From Pseudomonadota bacterium (GTDB lineage Bacteria; Pseudomonadota; Alphaproteobacteria; Rhodospirillales; Magnetospirillaceae): 64,000 nucleotides of DNA. The translations under genes were made by a program, and so were the position numbers. Positions 1 to 7,506 of this stretch are shown here, one piece after another; within the stretch, counting starts at the first letter, position 1; the number at the start of each line of letters is the position of its first letter. The stretch is from assembly GCA_021847015.1 (NCBI GenBank), contig JAJZVW010000014.1:1-64000 (forward strand), given 5' to 3'. The notes beneath the pieces are model-generated. The model had not been told where the DNA came from. It made no database searches and saw nothing but the letters and a program-made list of their open reading frames with translations.

Positions 1-1
1 C

Positions 2-94
2 GCCAAGGACTTCGAGGCTCTTGTCACCTCCGCCGCAGCATGGCTCATGATCGCGAGCATCAAGCTAATCATGCGGCGACTGGCGCGGGGATAA
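2..94 (+). pseudogene. 3' end of an IS5-type transposase gene (cut by window edge)
   Basis: The first reading frame of the window is open from base 2 and ends at TAA 92-94. It encodes about 30 residues beginning KDFEALVTSAAAWLMIAS and ending in IMRRLARG, which resembles the C-terminal helix of IS5/IS1182-like DDE transposases (KDFE..., AWL.IAS..LM.RRLA). No catalytic residue lies in the visible part. The element must extend to the left of the window, and its right inverted repeat should lie between 95 and about 125, just before the truncated DUF4268 frame. Whether the transposase upstream is intact cannot be judged from here. Family assignment is from pattern memory only. Confidence 0.55.
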
Positions 95-408
95 TGCAAC
101 CATGCCGATTCCGAGTCAGACACTTAGGCACGGGACAGACCGCCCGAAACAAGGCAGCCTTCCATGCATTGAAGGCACAGAAGGACGCCATAGAGGCCGA
201 TTTTGGCGGTGAATTGGACTGGCAGGAGTTACCTGAAAGCGATGGATGCCGCATCCGCCATATCTTCGATGGCGGGTACAGATCGCCACCGGACGAATGG
301 GCGGAAATCTTCGTGACGCTCACGGACGCCATGATCCGTCTGGACAGGGCACTGAGGAAGCGGGTGGCTGCGCTGAGCCTGGAGATGGATGTGGCGGGAG
401 CGGCATAG
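95..408 (+). pseudogene. 5'-truncated DUF4268-domain protein
   Basis: The frame that ends at TAG 406-408 encodes NKAAFHALKAQKDAIEADFG followed by LDWQELPESDGCRIRHIFDG and a conserved WAEIFVTLTDAMIRLDRAL tail. This is the pattern of the DUF4268 C-terminal domain, often found at the end of PD-(D/E)XK-like defence or restriction-associated proteins. Full-length members have several hundred residues; only about 95 recognisable residues remain. The left edge of the similarity (about base 118-126) directly follows the transposase tail, so the gene was most likely cut by insertion of the IS element. An ATG at 40 is open in this frame but lies inside the transposase gene, so it is unlikely to be the original start. 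Probably non-functional. Confidence 0.5.
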
Positions 409-460
409 GGGGCCGCCCGGGACAAGCTCGCAATTGGTCTGTAAACGTAAGGGGGATGCT

Positions 461-781
461 ATGATATGGATGCTTGTAGCGGTCGGGATTGCTATTGGAA
501 CAATGTTTTTTTACCCTATTACTTCTGTTGTGTTCGTTGTCGTGTGTGTGTTGGTAACGAATATGTCTGAGGGAAATCCGAATTTTCACTTTACGAATGA
601 GGCGGGAGTAGCGTGGGTTGTTCTTACGGTTGTGACGTTTTTTCTAGATGGCAAGCGGAATAAGAGGCGTGAACTGAGAAAATCGCAGCGGCGATTTGAG
701 GCGGAGGCGCAAAAAAGAGCCGCAATGGAAGCCCGTGTGGATGAGATAAAAGCGAGCCGCAAACAGGATGAAAAGGTTTAG
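461..781 (+). CDS. small AT-rich membrane protein, unknown function
   Basis: A 106-residue protein. ATG at 461 is chosen because AAGGGGG lies 6-10 bases upstream; a longer open frame exists upstream but has no such signal. Residues about 1-33 form one or two hydrophobic segments (MIWMLVAVGIAIGTMFF, then SVVFVVVCVLV), a further one follows near 50-62 (VAWVVLTVVTFFL), and the C-terminal 40 residues are highly charged and probably a coiled coil (RRFEAEAQKRAAMEARVDEI). I do not recognise a family. Its base composition is clearly lower in GC than the surrounding chromosome, which together with the neighbouring IS and intron debris points to horizontal origin. An intrinsic terminator follows at 867-903. 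Confidence 0.6.
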   Translation: MIWMLVAVGIAIGTMFFYPITSVVFVVVCVLVTNMSEGNPNFHFTNEAGVAWVVLTVVTFFLDGKRNKRRELRKSQRRFEAEAQKRAAMEARVDEIKASRKQDEKV

Positions 782-866
782 CTCAGATCACCAAAACTGG
801 CATCCCTACCCGCGGTAGTCGCTGCAGGTTAAACTCTCGGGCATTGCGTGCCCCCGCAACCAAACC

Positions 867-903
867 AAAGCCGCTGATTCTAAACATGAATCGGCGGCTT
901 TTT
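867..903 (+). terminator. intrinsic terminator
   Basis: AAAGCCGCTGATTC at 867-880 and GAATCGGCGGCTTT at 888-901 form a stem with one mismatch around a 7-base loop, followed by a short T run on the + strand. It would end the transcript of the small membrane protein gene at 461-781. The rest of 782-1112 shows no gene I can support. Confidence 0.65.
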
Positions 904-1112
904 GATTCCGGCATTTGGGCGGCGAAAATCCCGAAAGCTACCACATAGCTATCAGGCGAGAGCGCATTTGCGGCGGCAAGCGTCGCCTTGACGGACGCGC
1001 AGGTAACAGCCTCCGGCCCCCCGGTCACGCCAAGGCCCCCGGTCGTTGACGGCTCCCGCCGGAACCTGCGATGGTCCCGGACCGAGCCACCTTCCCGGCA
1101 CCAATAGACCTT

Positions 1113-2513
1113 ATGGCCTGCAAGACAACCCTGTCCCCGGAAAACCTGGTCGCCCTCGGTGCGGACAAGCTGGCGCAGTTGATCCTCGACGAGGCGGAAG
1201 GCAACGCACCCTTCCGCAAGCGGGTTCGCGCCGCCCTGGCCGGCACCAAGGGCTCGCAGGCCGTCGCCGCCCTGATCGACCGACGGCTGGCCGCCCTGGA
1301 GAAGGCGCGGGCGATGGTCGCCTGGGAAAAAGAGCGGGCCTTCGCCGCCGACCTCGACGCCACCGTCGAGACGATCACCAAGGAACTGGCGGGCCTCGAC
1401 GCGATTGCCGCCGTTCAGCGCCTGCTGCGCTTCATCGACACCCATGGCGGGGTGTTCAACCGGATCGACGATTCCGGCGGGCGCATCCAGGATGTCTATT
1501 GGCGGGCGAGCGAGGCGGTGGCGGGGCTGGTCGGGAGGCTTTCGCCCGGGGACCGAGCCCGCGTGCCCGACTGGCTGCTGGTCAGCTTGTCCCGGGATAC
1601 CCATGGCCTGGCCGGCCGGATCGCCATCGCGGTGGCGCCGCTGTTGCCCGAAACCGTGCTGGCGGAGTGGGATCGTGCGCTGCGGAAGGCCGATGGTGAC
1701 GGCGACGGCATCCTGGCGATCCGCCAGGCCATCGCCGATGCGCGCGGCGACCTCGACCTCTATCTCGCGCTTGAACTTCAGCGTGCCGACTGGCGCCAGA
1801 ATCCGCTGCGGGCGGCCGAGAAGTTGCTGGCAGCCAATCGTCTGGATGAGGCGCTGTCCTGGGTGCGCCGGGAGCGCAAGAGCGGAGTGGCCTATGCCAC
1901 CGAGGCCGATCTGGCCGACGGGCGGATCAACAGGCTGCATGACGCCGACCGGGTGGCGCTGGAGGCGCGCATCATGGAGGCGATGGGCGACCGGCCGGCC
2001 GCCCAGGCGCTGCGCTGGGCCGCCTTCGAGGCCACCCTGCATGTGCCGACGCTCCGCGACTACCTGCGCAAGCTGGAGGATTTCATCGAATACGAGGAGC
2101 AGGAGCGGGCCTTCGGCGTCGTCGAGGCCTTCCGGCATCCCTACGTCGCCCTGGCGTTCTTCGTCGAGTGGCCGCGCCTCGACCGTGCCGCGATGATGGT
2201 TCTGGCCAAGCGTAGCCAGTGGGACGGCCGCCACTACGACGTTCTGGGTGAAGCGGCCGCGGCGCTGGAGGAGAAGTTTCCGCTGGCCGCCACCGTGTTG
2301 TACCGAGCCCTGCTGAACGACATTCTCGCTAGGGCCAAATCCCCGGCCTACGGCCACGGGGCGCGTCATCTCGCGAAGCTGGAGGCGCTGGCCGGCTGGA
2401 TCGCAGACTGGGACGGCCTGGAAAATCACGTCACCTACACGCTGGGCCTGCGCAAGGCCCATGGCCGCAAGATCGGCTTCTGGAGCGTGGTTGAAGGGAA
2501 AGTGCGGCGGTGA
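1113..2513 (+). CDS. DUF6880 family protein
   Basis: A 466-residue, probably cytosolic, all-helical protein of unknown function. The start at ATG 1113 (MACKTTLSPENLVALGADKL) is preferred over the ATG at 1071 because family members begin with a short MASKTTL-like motif. Visible family traits are the N-terminal KTTL..NL.ALGA..LA segment, the VFNRIDDSGGRIQDVY motif near residue 120, a repeat-like helical middle resembling HEAT/TPR solenoids, and a C-terminal HGRK..FW segment. The last residues (VEGKVRR) may have been altered, because a group II intron reverse transcriptase fragment begins right at the stop codon. It sits among mobile-element remnants next to a tRNA gene, so it is probably island cargo. 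Confidence 0.7.
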   Translation: MACKTTLSPENLVALGADKLAQLILDEAEGNAPFRKRVRAALAGTKGSQAVAALIDRRLAALEKARAMVAWEKERAFAADLDATVETITKELAGLDAIAAVQRLLRFIDTHGGVFNRIDDSGGRIQDVYWRASEAVAGLVGRLSPGDRARVPDWLLVSLSRDTHGLAGRIAIAVAPLLPETVLAEWDRALRKADGDGDGILAIRQAIADARGDLDLYLALELQRADWRQNPLRAAEKLLAANRLDEALSWVRRERKSGVAYATEADLADGRINRLHDADRVALEARIMEAMGDRPAAQALRWAAFEATLHVPTLRDYLRKLEDFIEYEEQERAFGVVEAFRHPYVALAFFVEWPRLDRAAMMVLAKRSQWDGRHYDVLGEAAAALEEKFPLAATVLYRALLNDILARAKSPAYGHGARHLAKLEALAGWIADWDGLENHVTYTLGLRKAHGRKIGFWSVVEGKVRR

Positions 2514-2749
2514 TGCCGGACGGAACGAAGGTCGCCGTCCGGGAAGGAACTCCCCAAGGGGGTCCGCTCTCGCCGTTGCTCTCCAACGTTGTTCTCAACG
2601 AACTGGATGGCGAATTGGCGAGGCGCGGCCTTCGGTTCGTTCGGTACGCCGATGATGCCAACATCTTCGTGCGGAGCGAACGCGCCGGATTGCGGGTCAT
2701 GGCATCGGTTCGGCAGTTCCTGGAAAAGCGCATGCGGCTCCGCGTCTAA
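2504..2749 (+). pseudogene. fragment of a group II intron reverse transcriptase/maturase
   Basis: About 80 residues containing EGTPQGGPLSPLLSNVVLNE and FVRYADDANIFVRSERAG, the signature blocks 4 and 5 of group II intron reverse transcriptases, including the catalytic YADD. The similarity starts abruptly around VMPDG (about 2504-2525), overlapping the stop codon of the DUF6880 gene, and breaks at TAA 2747-2749 just after LRLRV, where a full LtrA-like protein would continue with KSAV and the maturase and endonuclease domains. Both ends are missing, so this is a dead internal fragment. No intron domain V hairpin is recognisable nearby. Confidence 0.85.
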
Positions 2750-3015
2750 AATTGGGCGCCGATCTGTCCAAAATCACGCGCCGCGCTATAGATGCGCTGG
2801 AGAGCCGTGAAACCGCGCTCCGCACCATCCTGGTGGGACCTGTCATCGTGACGGCCGCGCGGGCATCGGCCACCGCCGCGTGATCGTGAACACGGCGTGA
2901 ACAAAATCCCGGTTCCGTGTAGCATCCGTGTAGCACGGAGTTTAACGCGATCCGTGGAAAACGGCGGAAACCCTGGGATTTTATGGGAAGCGCCAAGCAC
3001 ACCGGAACAAAAGAG
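2750..3015. other. intergenic stretch at the right edge of the island
   Basis: No supported gene. A short open frame on the + strand (2752-2883) could encode LGADLSKITRRAIDALESRE followed by about 23 more residues, which looks like a remnant of a larger coding region but which I cannot assign. Two TGTAGCA-type direct repeats (CGTGTAGCATC and CGTGTAGCACG) lie near 2917-2937. The stretch separates the intron fragment from the tRNA-Met terminator and probably contains the island junction. Confidence 0.4.
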
Positions 3016-3054
3016 AAAAACCCCTGCTAAGTCGTTGACCTAGCAGGGGTTTTT
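3016..3054 (-). terminator. intrinsic terminator after tRNA-Met
   Basis: AAAAACCCCTGCTA at 3016-3029 pairs perfectly with TAGCAGGGGTTTTT at 3041-3054 around an 11-base loop. On the minus strand it follows the 3' end of the tRNA by three bases and ends in a T run, so it terminates the tRNA transcript; the symmetric A/T flanks could also work in the other direction. Confidence 0.85.
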
Positions 3055-3056
3055 AT

Positions 3057-3133
3057 TGGTAGCGGAGGAGGGACTTGAACCCCCGACACGCGGATTATGA
3101 TTCCGCTGCTCTAACCAGCTGAGCTACTCCGCC
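3057..3133 (-). tRNA. tRNA-Met (anticodon CAT), elongator type
   Basis: The 77-nt reverse complement folds into a standard cloverleaf. The acceptor stem is GGCGGAG / CTCCGCT with a G-U first pair. The D arm is GCTC..GAGC, and the anticodon stem GCGGA / TCCGC carries loop ATCATAA. The variable loop is GTGTC, the T arm is GGGGGTTCAAGTCCCTC, and a CCA end is encoded. CAT could also mark tRNA-Ile2 (lysidine-modified) or initiator tRNA; the first pair and overall sequence match alphaproteobacterial elongator tRNA-Met as I remember it. It abuts a region of mobile-element debris, a typical integration site. Confidence 0.93.
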
Positions 3134-3218
3134 GCAGCAAGCGAGAGGCGCCGATATAGTGCCTTCGCCGGGGCCTGTCAAGCGTTTGGCGGCGGTTCGT
3201 TCCCGGCCTTCGCGGGCC

Positions 3219-4121
3219 CTACGACGCGGAGTGGAGTATGCGCACCGGCACCGACGGGCGGGCGGCTTCGGCCCAGCTCACCGCCGCCCAATCCACGCGG
3301 TCGGCCTGGGAGCCGGCCGCGGCGGTGACCATCCGCCGCAGGCCGGGAATCCGTTCGACCGGCATCGGCCGGCGGTCCTCGATCGCGTCCGCCTGTCCGT
3401 GCGATGGATTCGCCTCCAGCCACAGGTCGCCGTCGATCCAGGCCAGCTTGGCCGGTTCGTCGACGATGGTGACGCGGGTTCCCACCGGAATCTCGGGGAA
3501 CAGGGCGGCGATGTCCTCGGGGTACAGGCGCATGCAGCCGTGGCTGCTGCGGCGGCCGACCCCGTCGGGCAGATTGGTGCCGTGGATGCGGATCAGCCCC
3601 AGGGCCAGGTCCAGGGCGTAATCGCCCAGCGGATTGTCGGGCCCCGCCGGTATCACCGCCGGCAGCCAGGGCTTTTCCGCGCGGATCGATTTCGGCGGCG
3701 TCCAGGTGGGATGCACCCGCTTGCCGGCGACTCGGGTGGTGCCGGGCCTGAGTTCCCATCCCTCGCGGCCGATGCCCATGGGATAGCTGGTGACCTGCCC
3801 GCCCTCCCGGGGCAGGTAGTACAGCCGCATGTCCCCCATGTTGGCGACCAGGCCAGGCCTCATGCCGGCGGGGGCGATGTGGGTGGTGGGCAGGACGATG
3901 CGGGTACCCGGCGTCGGAATCCAGGGATTGACGCCGGGGTTGGCCGCCAACAGCTCGACATAGCCGAGGTCGTGGGCGCGGGCGATGTCGGGCAGGGTGT
4001 CGCCCTTGGCCACGACCTGGGTCTCGGCAAGTTCGACGATATCCGTAGGCGGGCGGGCCGCCGCTGGCTGGGCCAGGGCGACCGCCGCCGCCATCAACAT
4101 CAATCCGGCCGCTTTGCGCAC
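3219..4121 (-). CDS. L,D-transpeptidase with LysM-like domain (ErfK/YbiS/YcfS type)
   Basis: A 300-residue periplasmic enzyme expected to make mDAP-mDAP crosslinks or to attach a protein to peptidoglycan through a catalytic cysteine. Residues 1-22 are a signal peptide (MRKAAGLMLMAAAVALAQPAAA). Residues about 35-80 form a LysM-like peptidoglycan-binding segment (VVAKGDTLPDIAR... PGTRIVLPT). The YkuD domain spans about 90-220 with the motif H180-GTN...S193-H194-G195-C196-MRL, so His and nucleophilic Cys are present. The proposed GTG start at 4121 lies 3 bases after the stop of the upstream lipoprotein gene, so the two are surely cotranscribed. The LysM plus YkuD plan is that of the E. coli enzymes that attach Braun lipoprotein, which fits the neighbour. 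An internal ATG start within the signal peptide is also possible. Confidence 0.93.
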   Translation of the reverse strand: MRKAAGLMLMAAAVALAQPAAARPPTDIVELAETQVVAKGDTLPDIARAHDLGYVELLAANPGVNPWIPTPGTRIVLPTTHIAPAGMRPGLVANMGDMRLYYLPREGGQVTSYPMGIGREGWELRPGTTRVAGKRVHPTWTPPKSIRAEKPWLPAVIPAGPDNPLGDYALDLALGLIRIHGTNLPDGVGRRSSHGCMRLYPEDIAALFPEIPVGTRVTIVDEPAKLAWIDGDLWLEANPSHGQADAIEDRRPMPVERIPGLRRMVTAAAGSQADRVDWAAVSWAEAARPSVPVRILHSAS

Positions 4122-4124
4122 GGC

Positions 4125-4352
4125 CTATTTGCGCAAGCTGCGGTTGTACATGGCTTCCGCTTGCTGCTGGGCCGCCGCCGCTTGCTGCTGGGCCGCCGCC
4201 GCCTGCTGCTGGGCGGCGCTGGCGGTCTGTTCGACCCTTTGCATCTCCTGGCGCAGGCTGGCGACATCGGCTTTGGTCGCCGTGTCTTCGGCGCAGGCGC
4301 CCAGGAGCGGAAGGGTGGCGACGATGACGGGGATGGTGATGCGCGCGATCAT
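4125..4352 (-). CDS. Lpp/OprI-like alanine-zipper lipoprotein with C-terminal Arg-Lys
   Basis: A 75-residue lipoprotein. The start at ATG 4352 gives a short signal peptide with lipobox L-L-G-A-C20, so the mature chain has 56 residues, almost the 58 of E. coli Braun lipoprotein. The mature part is a single predicted helix: TKADVASLRQEMQRVEQTAS, then three near-identical AAQQQA blocks encoded by a DNA repeat, then EAMYNRSLRK. The terminal Arg-Lys matches Lpp (YRK) and OprI (SRK), where the last Lys is joined to peptidoglycan by L,D-transpeptidases. The next gene, 3 bases away, encodes exactly such an enzyme. Function as a covalent outer membrane-peptidoglycan tether is inference. A longer upstream frame exists but lacks the signal peptide at its start. 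Confidence 0.85.
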   Translation of the reverse strand: MIARITIPVIVATLPLLGACAEDTATKADVASLRQEMQRVEQTASAAQQQAAAAQQQAAAAQQQAEAMYNRSLRK

Positions 4353-4682
4353 GTATGGCCTCGAGTTTGGCTGCGTTGGTGTGGAAGTAGGCGGAGCGGC
4401 CGGTCTGTGCCATTGGCCGAAGGGACTTTTTTCCGGCTCTCCTGGGTCTGCGGCGGATATCGAATGGGGTGGGAGGGGCCGAAGGTGCCGGGGACGCCGC
4501 CGTTCGCCCCGCGCGGCAGGCCGAAGGGAGGGCGCCGTCGGCGACGTCATGCCGCGCTGGGCATGCGACCTCTGGCGATTGTCCGCTCGGGACATGACGC
4601 CCGCATACGTAGCCGGCCCGCGCGGAGCCTCTTAAGATGGCTGGCGATGTGCGAGGATGCGCGCGGCGGAAAGGGGAAGGCG
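4353..4682. other. divergent promoter region, lipoprotein / patatin
   Basis: 330 bases between the divergently transcribed lipoprotein and patatin genes. It must hold both promoters, but I see no convincing -35/-10 pair; a T-rich patch (GGACTTTTTTCCGG) lies near 4420-4434. GAAAGGGGAAGG at 4669-4680 is the ribosome binding site for the patatin gene. Confidence 0.4.
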
Positions 4683-5885
4683 ATGAAGCGGGCGATTGCG
4701 TTGGCCGGCGGCGGGCCGGCGGTGGGGTTGAGCCTTGGGGCCTTGCAGCGGCTGCACGAGGAACCGGACATCCGCTTCGACGTCTGGACCTTATCCTGCA
4801 TCGGCGCCTGGCTAGGTATCGTGTGGAACCAGGCCGAACCGGGCGAGGAGGTCGAGACCTCGCTGAAATTCTTCCGGAAAATCTTTCGCCGCGACGACAT
4901 CTACGACCGTTTTCCGGTCGCCAGCGCCTTCGCCCCCGATTTCGAGGCGACCGTGCGCAATGCCATCGCCTTCCTGATCGACCCCAACAGCTATCGCAAT
5001 CTGGTCGTCCCCGACGCCATCGTCGAGGCGGGCGAGGTGTGCCTGTCGTATCTCCGCACGCCCTCGCAATGGTCGGTCGGAAACTTCAACGCCCTGCTGC
5101 TCAATCAGGTGCTGGCCGTCAATCCCTGGTCGCGCTTTCTGACCAGTTGGATCTACAAGAGCCGCACGCGCGGCCTGTCGCGCATCTATTATCCGGACAG
5201 CGCCTTTCTCGGGCAGATCGACTTCGAACGCCTCTCCGAGCCCGGCCGGCCGGTCCTTTATCACAATGCCTACAACCTGACCGACCGGCGGCTGGAGCTG
5301 TTCAGCAACACCAACAGGAAGTATCCCCCCATCACCGCCGAGACCCTGTGCGCCTGTTCGGCCCTGCCGTATATCGAGGACCCGGTGACCATCGGCGACA
5401 AGGCCTATTGCGAAGGCGCCACCGTCGATACCGTGAACTTCAAGGACCTGCTCGCCAACCATCCCGATCTCGACGAGGTCTGGGTCAGCCGCATTCTCGA
5501 CGTCGAACAGATTCGCCAGCCGGGGAATTTGGTGGATGCGCTCAACAACCTGGTGATGCTGTTCGCCGCCACCACCAGCGAGGACGACGTCAAGCTGTTC
5601 AAGGCCCATGTGCAGGGCGAGCGCCCCGACCTGCGGGTGGTGGAGATTCCGGTGGCCTTCAACATCGATTACGACTGGACCTGGTCGAATCTCGACCGCA
5701 GCGTCCGCGACGGCTGGGACGCCGCCGACGGGGTGATCGCCGCCTACCGCGCCGGCCAGCCGCTGCCGGTGGTGCAGGACGACCCCGGAGCCGCGGTCCT
5801 GGAACCCTCGGCGGAAGGGGACGGGAAATCCGGCGGCGGGCGCAGGCCGCCGCGGCGGATGGCCAATCCCAAGGTCACGGCCTGA
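4683..5885 (+). CDS. patatin-like protein with non-canonical active site
   Basis: A 400-residue protein. The start at ATG 4683 follows AAAGGGGAAGG and opens with MKRAIALAGGGPAVGLSLGA, where GGGPAVG (9-15) is the oxyanion-hole glycine loop of patatin lipases. In canonical patatins the nucleophile elbow is G-x-S-x-G; here the corresponding segment reads W-T-L-S38-C39-I40-G41-A-W, so the nucleophile position is Cys (or the Ser is shifted by one). The usual D-G-G/A dyad motif is C-E244-G245-A246. The rest of the fold looks intact (long insertion 60-220, then LYHNAYNLTDRRLELFSN). It could be an atypical hydrolase, a catalytically silent binding protein, or a member of a subfamily that conserves this change; I believe similar alphaproteobacterial homologues share TLSCIGAW, but cannot verify it. 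No signal peptide. Stands alone. Confidence 0.85.
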   Translation: MKRAIALAGGGPAVGLSLGALQRLHEEPDIRFDVWTLSCIGAWLGIVWNQAEPGEEVETSLKFFRKIFRRDDIYDRFPVASAFAPDFEATVRNAIAFLIDPNSYRNLVVPDAIVEAGEVCLSYLRTPSQWSVGNFNALLLNQVLAVNPWSRFLTSWIYKSRTRGLSRIYYPDSAFLGQIDFERLSEPGRPVLYHNAYNLTDRRLELFSNTNRKYPPITAETLCACSALPYIEDPVTIGDKAYCEGATVDTVNFKDLLANHPDLDEVWVSRILDVEQIRQPGNLVDALNNLVMLFAATTSEDDVKLFKAHVQGERPDLRVVEIPVAFNIDYDWTWSNLDRSVRDGWDAADGVIAAYRAGQPLPVVQDDPGAAVLEPSAEGDGKSGGGRRPPRRMANPKVTA

Positions 5886-5964
5886 TCCGTCGTTGCTTGG
5901 CGATACGCTCCCCCGGTCACCGGCCTTCTTGGAACGACGAGGATGTCGTGTCGCCCCCGTCTCA

Positions 5965-6103
5965 GGGCTGTTCAGTTCAGATATGTCATCCCCCCGAGAG
6001 AGCGGAGCGCCGGGCGCGCAGGCGCCCGATTCGACACGTTGGGCGGCATCTCGCCTTCGGCTCGGAATGACAATGAGGGACACGTCACGAGCACTGAACA
6101 GGC
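5965..6103. repeat. palindromic intergenic repeat, TIR type B (degenerate copy)
   Basis: CTGTTCAGT at 5968-5976 and ACTGAACAG at 6093-6101 are perfect inverted ends. Between them lies the shared core (GTCATCCCCCCGAGAG... GGCTCGGAATGACAATG). A better-preserved copy of the same type with 19-base ends is at 44928-45085. It carries no gene. Confidence 0.75.
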
Positions 6104-6404
6104 TTGGCCGCCATCTCCGGCCCCGCCGAGAGTTCTTTCGGGCATCTCCCCATGAAAGATCCCCCCATTGCGGCCGCGGTGGATAACAAAAAGCGTATGA
6201 TCGCATCCCAATGTATGGCTTTCGGCAATGATCGCGCCAAAATGTCTGGGGCGGACGTTACAGTCTGATCTTGCCTAAAAGGCCGTCCTATGCTTAACCA
6301 TTGTTGAGCAGGCGCCGCGTAAAACGGTCGGTATCCCAACGACGGACTGTTCGGAGCGGCGCTTGGGGCCCGAGGGGCGGGGCCGCCTGGGACGCGGGAT
6401 GCAG
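6104..6404. other. upstream region of the ParA-like gene
   Basis: About 300 bases without a gene. It is more AT-rich around 6180-6310 than the neighbours (GATAACAAAAAGCG, TTGCCTAAAAGGCCGTCC) and presumably holds the promoter of the ParA-like gene. GCCTAAAAGGC at about 6274-6284 is a small dyad. No clear sigma-70 pair seen. Confidence 0.35.
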
Positions 6405-7496
6405 ATGAAGCCGTACATCGTTGCCGTGTTCAATCAGAAGGGGGGGATATCCAAGACCACCACCAGCACCAATCTCGCGGTTTGCCTGGCGGCATGCGGG
6501 AAGTCGGTGGTGCTCGTGGATCTGGATTCCCAGGGCGATTCCACCAAGAGCCTGAACGTCGATCCCGATCCGGGACGCGGCATCTACGACGTCTTCGTCG
6601 GCGCGGCCGAACTGGCCGAGGTGATCGTGCCGACGATCTTCCACAACCTGTTCATCGTTCCGTCCACCTACAGCCTCGCCGGGATCGAGCTGAAGCTGTC
6701 GGAGCTCAAGGATTCCCAGCGGACTCTCGTCAACGTGTTCCGCAAGGGCGAGATCGACTGCGACTACATCGTCATCGATTGCCCGCCCGCGCTCGGCATC
6801 CTGCCGATCAACGCCCTGGCGGCGGCGCACGCGGTCATCATTCCGGTCACCGCGACGCCCTATGCCAACGACGGGCTGATGCGCACCCTGCCCTCGATCA
6901 AATACGTGCAGGAGGGGTTGAACAAGGCCCTGGTGCTGCAAGGGGTGCTGTTCACCATCAGCGACCGGCACAGGACCACCCAGCGGATCAACGAGGCCGT
7001 CCGCGCGCGCCTGGGGCCGGCGGTGTACCACGTCGAGATTCCGCGCGACACGGCGGTCATCGAGGCGGCCAGCGCCGGCCTGCCGGTCTGCGTCTATGCG
7101 CCCCGCAGCCCCGCCGCCGCCGCCCATCTCGCCTTCGCCATGGAGTTCATCGAACGGCACTGCCAGGCGGCCGCCAAGGCGGGCATCGACTTCGATCCGG
7201 GGGTTTCCCGGGAACAGGCCCTGCACGTCCTGATGGAATGGCAGGAACGGCATGCGCGGACCGTCGGCAGGCCGACCGGGGACCGCATCGCCCAGGGGAC
7301 GAGCCGGCTCGACCGGCTGCTCTACGGGGATCGCACCCGGATGGAACGCCTGCACTTGGGGCTGGTCCATTTTTTCATCGACAACCGGCTCTGGCTGGTG
7401 GCGTTCCTGGTGGCCACGGTCGGCGTGTTCGCCCTGCTGCTCGGCGCCGGCCTGTCGGGCGTCCGCAAGGCCCTGTCGTTCGTCGACCTGGGCTGA
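6405..7496 (+). CDS. ParA/MinD-family ATPase with C-terminal membrane anchor
   Basis: A 363-residue P-loop ATPase. Start at ATG 6405 (MKPYIVAVFNQKGGISKTTT) with GGGA 5 bases upstream; ATG 6399 is an alternative. The deviant Walker A is K-G-G-I-S-K-T-T, with the signature lysine present but Ser instead of the usual Gly before the second Lys. Walker A' VLVDLDSQGDSTKSL and Walker B YIVIDCPPALG follow at about 35-50 and 120-130. Residues about 235-330 are an extra helical region, and residues about 329-352 (LWLVAFLVATVGVFALLLGAGLSG) form one transmembrane helix, which ParA and Soj proteins normally lack. There is no parB next to it, so it is an orphan: probably a positioning ATPase tethered to the inner membrane. 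Ends 10 bases from the convergent sensor kinase gene. Confidence 0.85.
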   Translation: MKPYIVAVFNQKGGISKTTTSTNLAVCLAACGKSVVLVDLDSQGDSTKSLNVDPDPGRGIYDVFVGAAELAEVIVPTIFHNLFIVPSTYSLAGIELKLSELKDSQRTLVNVFRKGEIDCDYIVIDCPPALGILPINALAAAHAVIIPVTATPYANDGLMRTLPSIKYVQEGLNKALVLQGVLFTISDRHRTTQRINEAVRARLGPAVYHVEIPRDTAVIEAASAGLPVCVYAPRSPAAAAHLAFAMEFIERHCQAAAKAGIDFDPGVSREQALHVLMEWQERHARTVGRPTGDRIAQGTSRLDRLLYGDRTRMERLHLGLVHFFIDNRLWLVAFLVATVGVFALLLGAGLSGVRKALSFVDLG

Positions 7497-7506
7497 TCGC
7501 CGATGG

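Noticed and set aside
783-2462. Long open frame on the minus strand (559 codons)
   Set aside because: It is the antisense shadow of the DUF6880 gene; the protein has no family pattern, and the + strand product does.
3159-4682. Long + strand extension in front of the patatin gene
   Set aside because: It runs antisense to the transpeptidase and lipoprotein genes; the patatin fold and a good ribosome binding site start at 4683.
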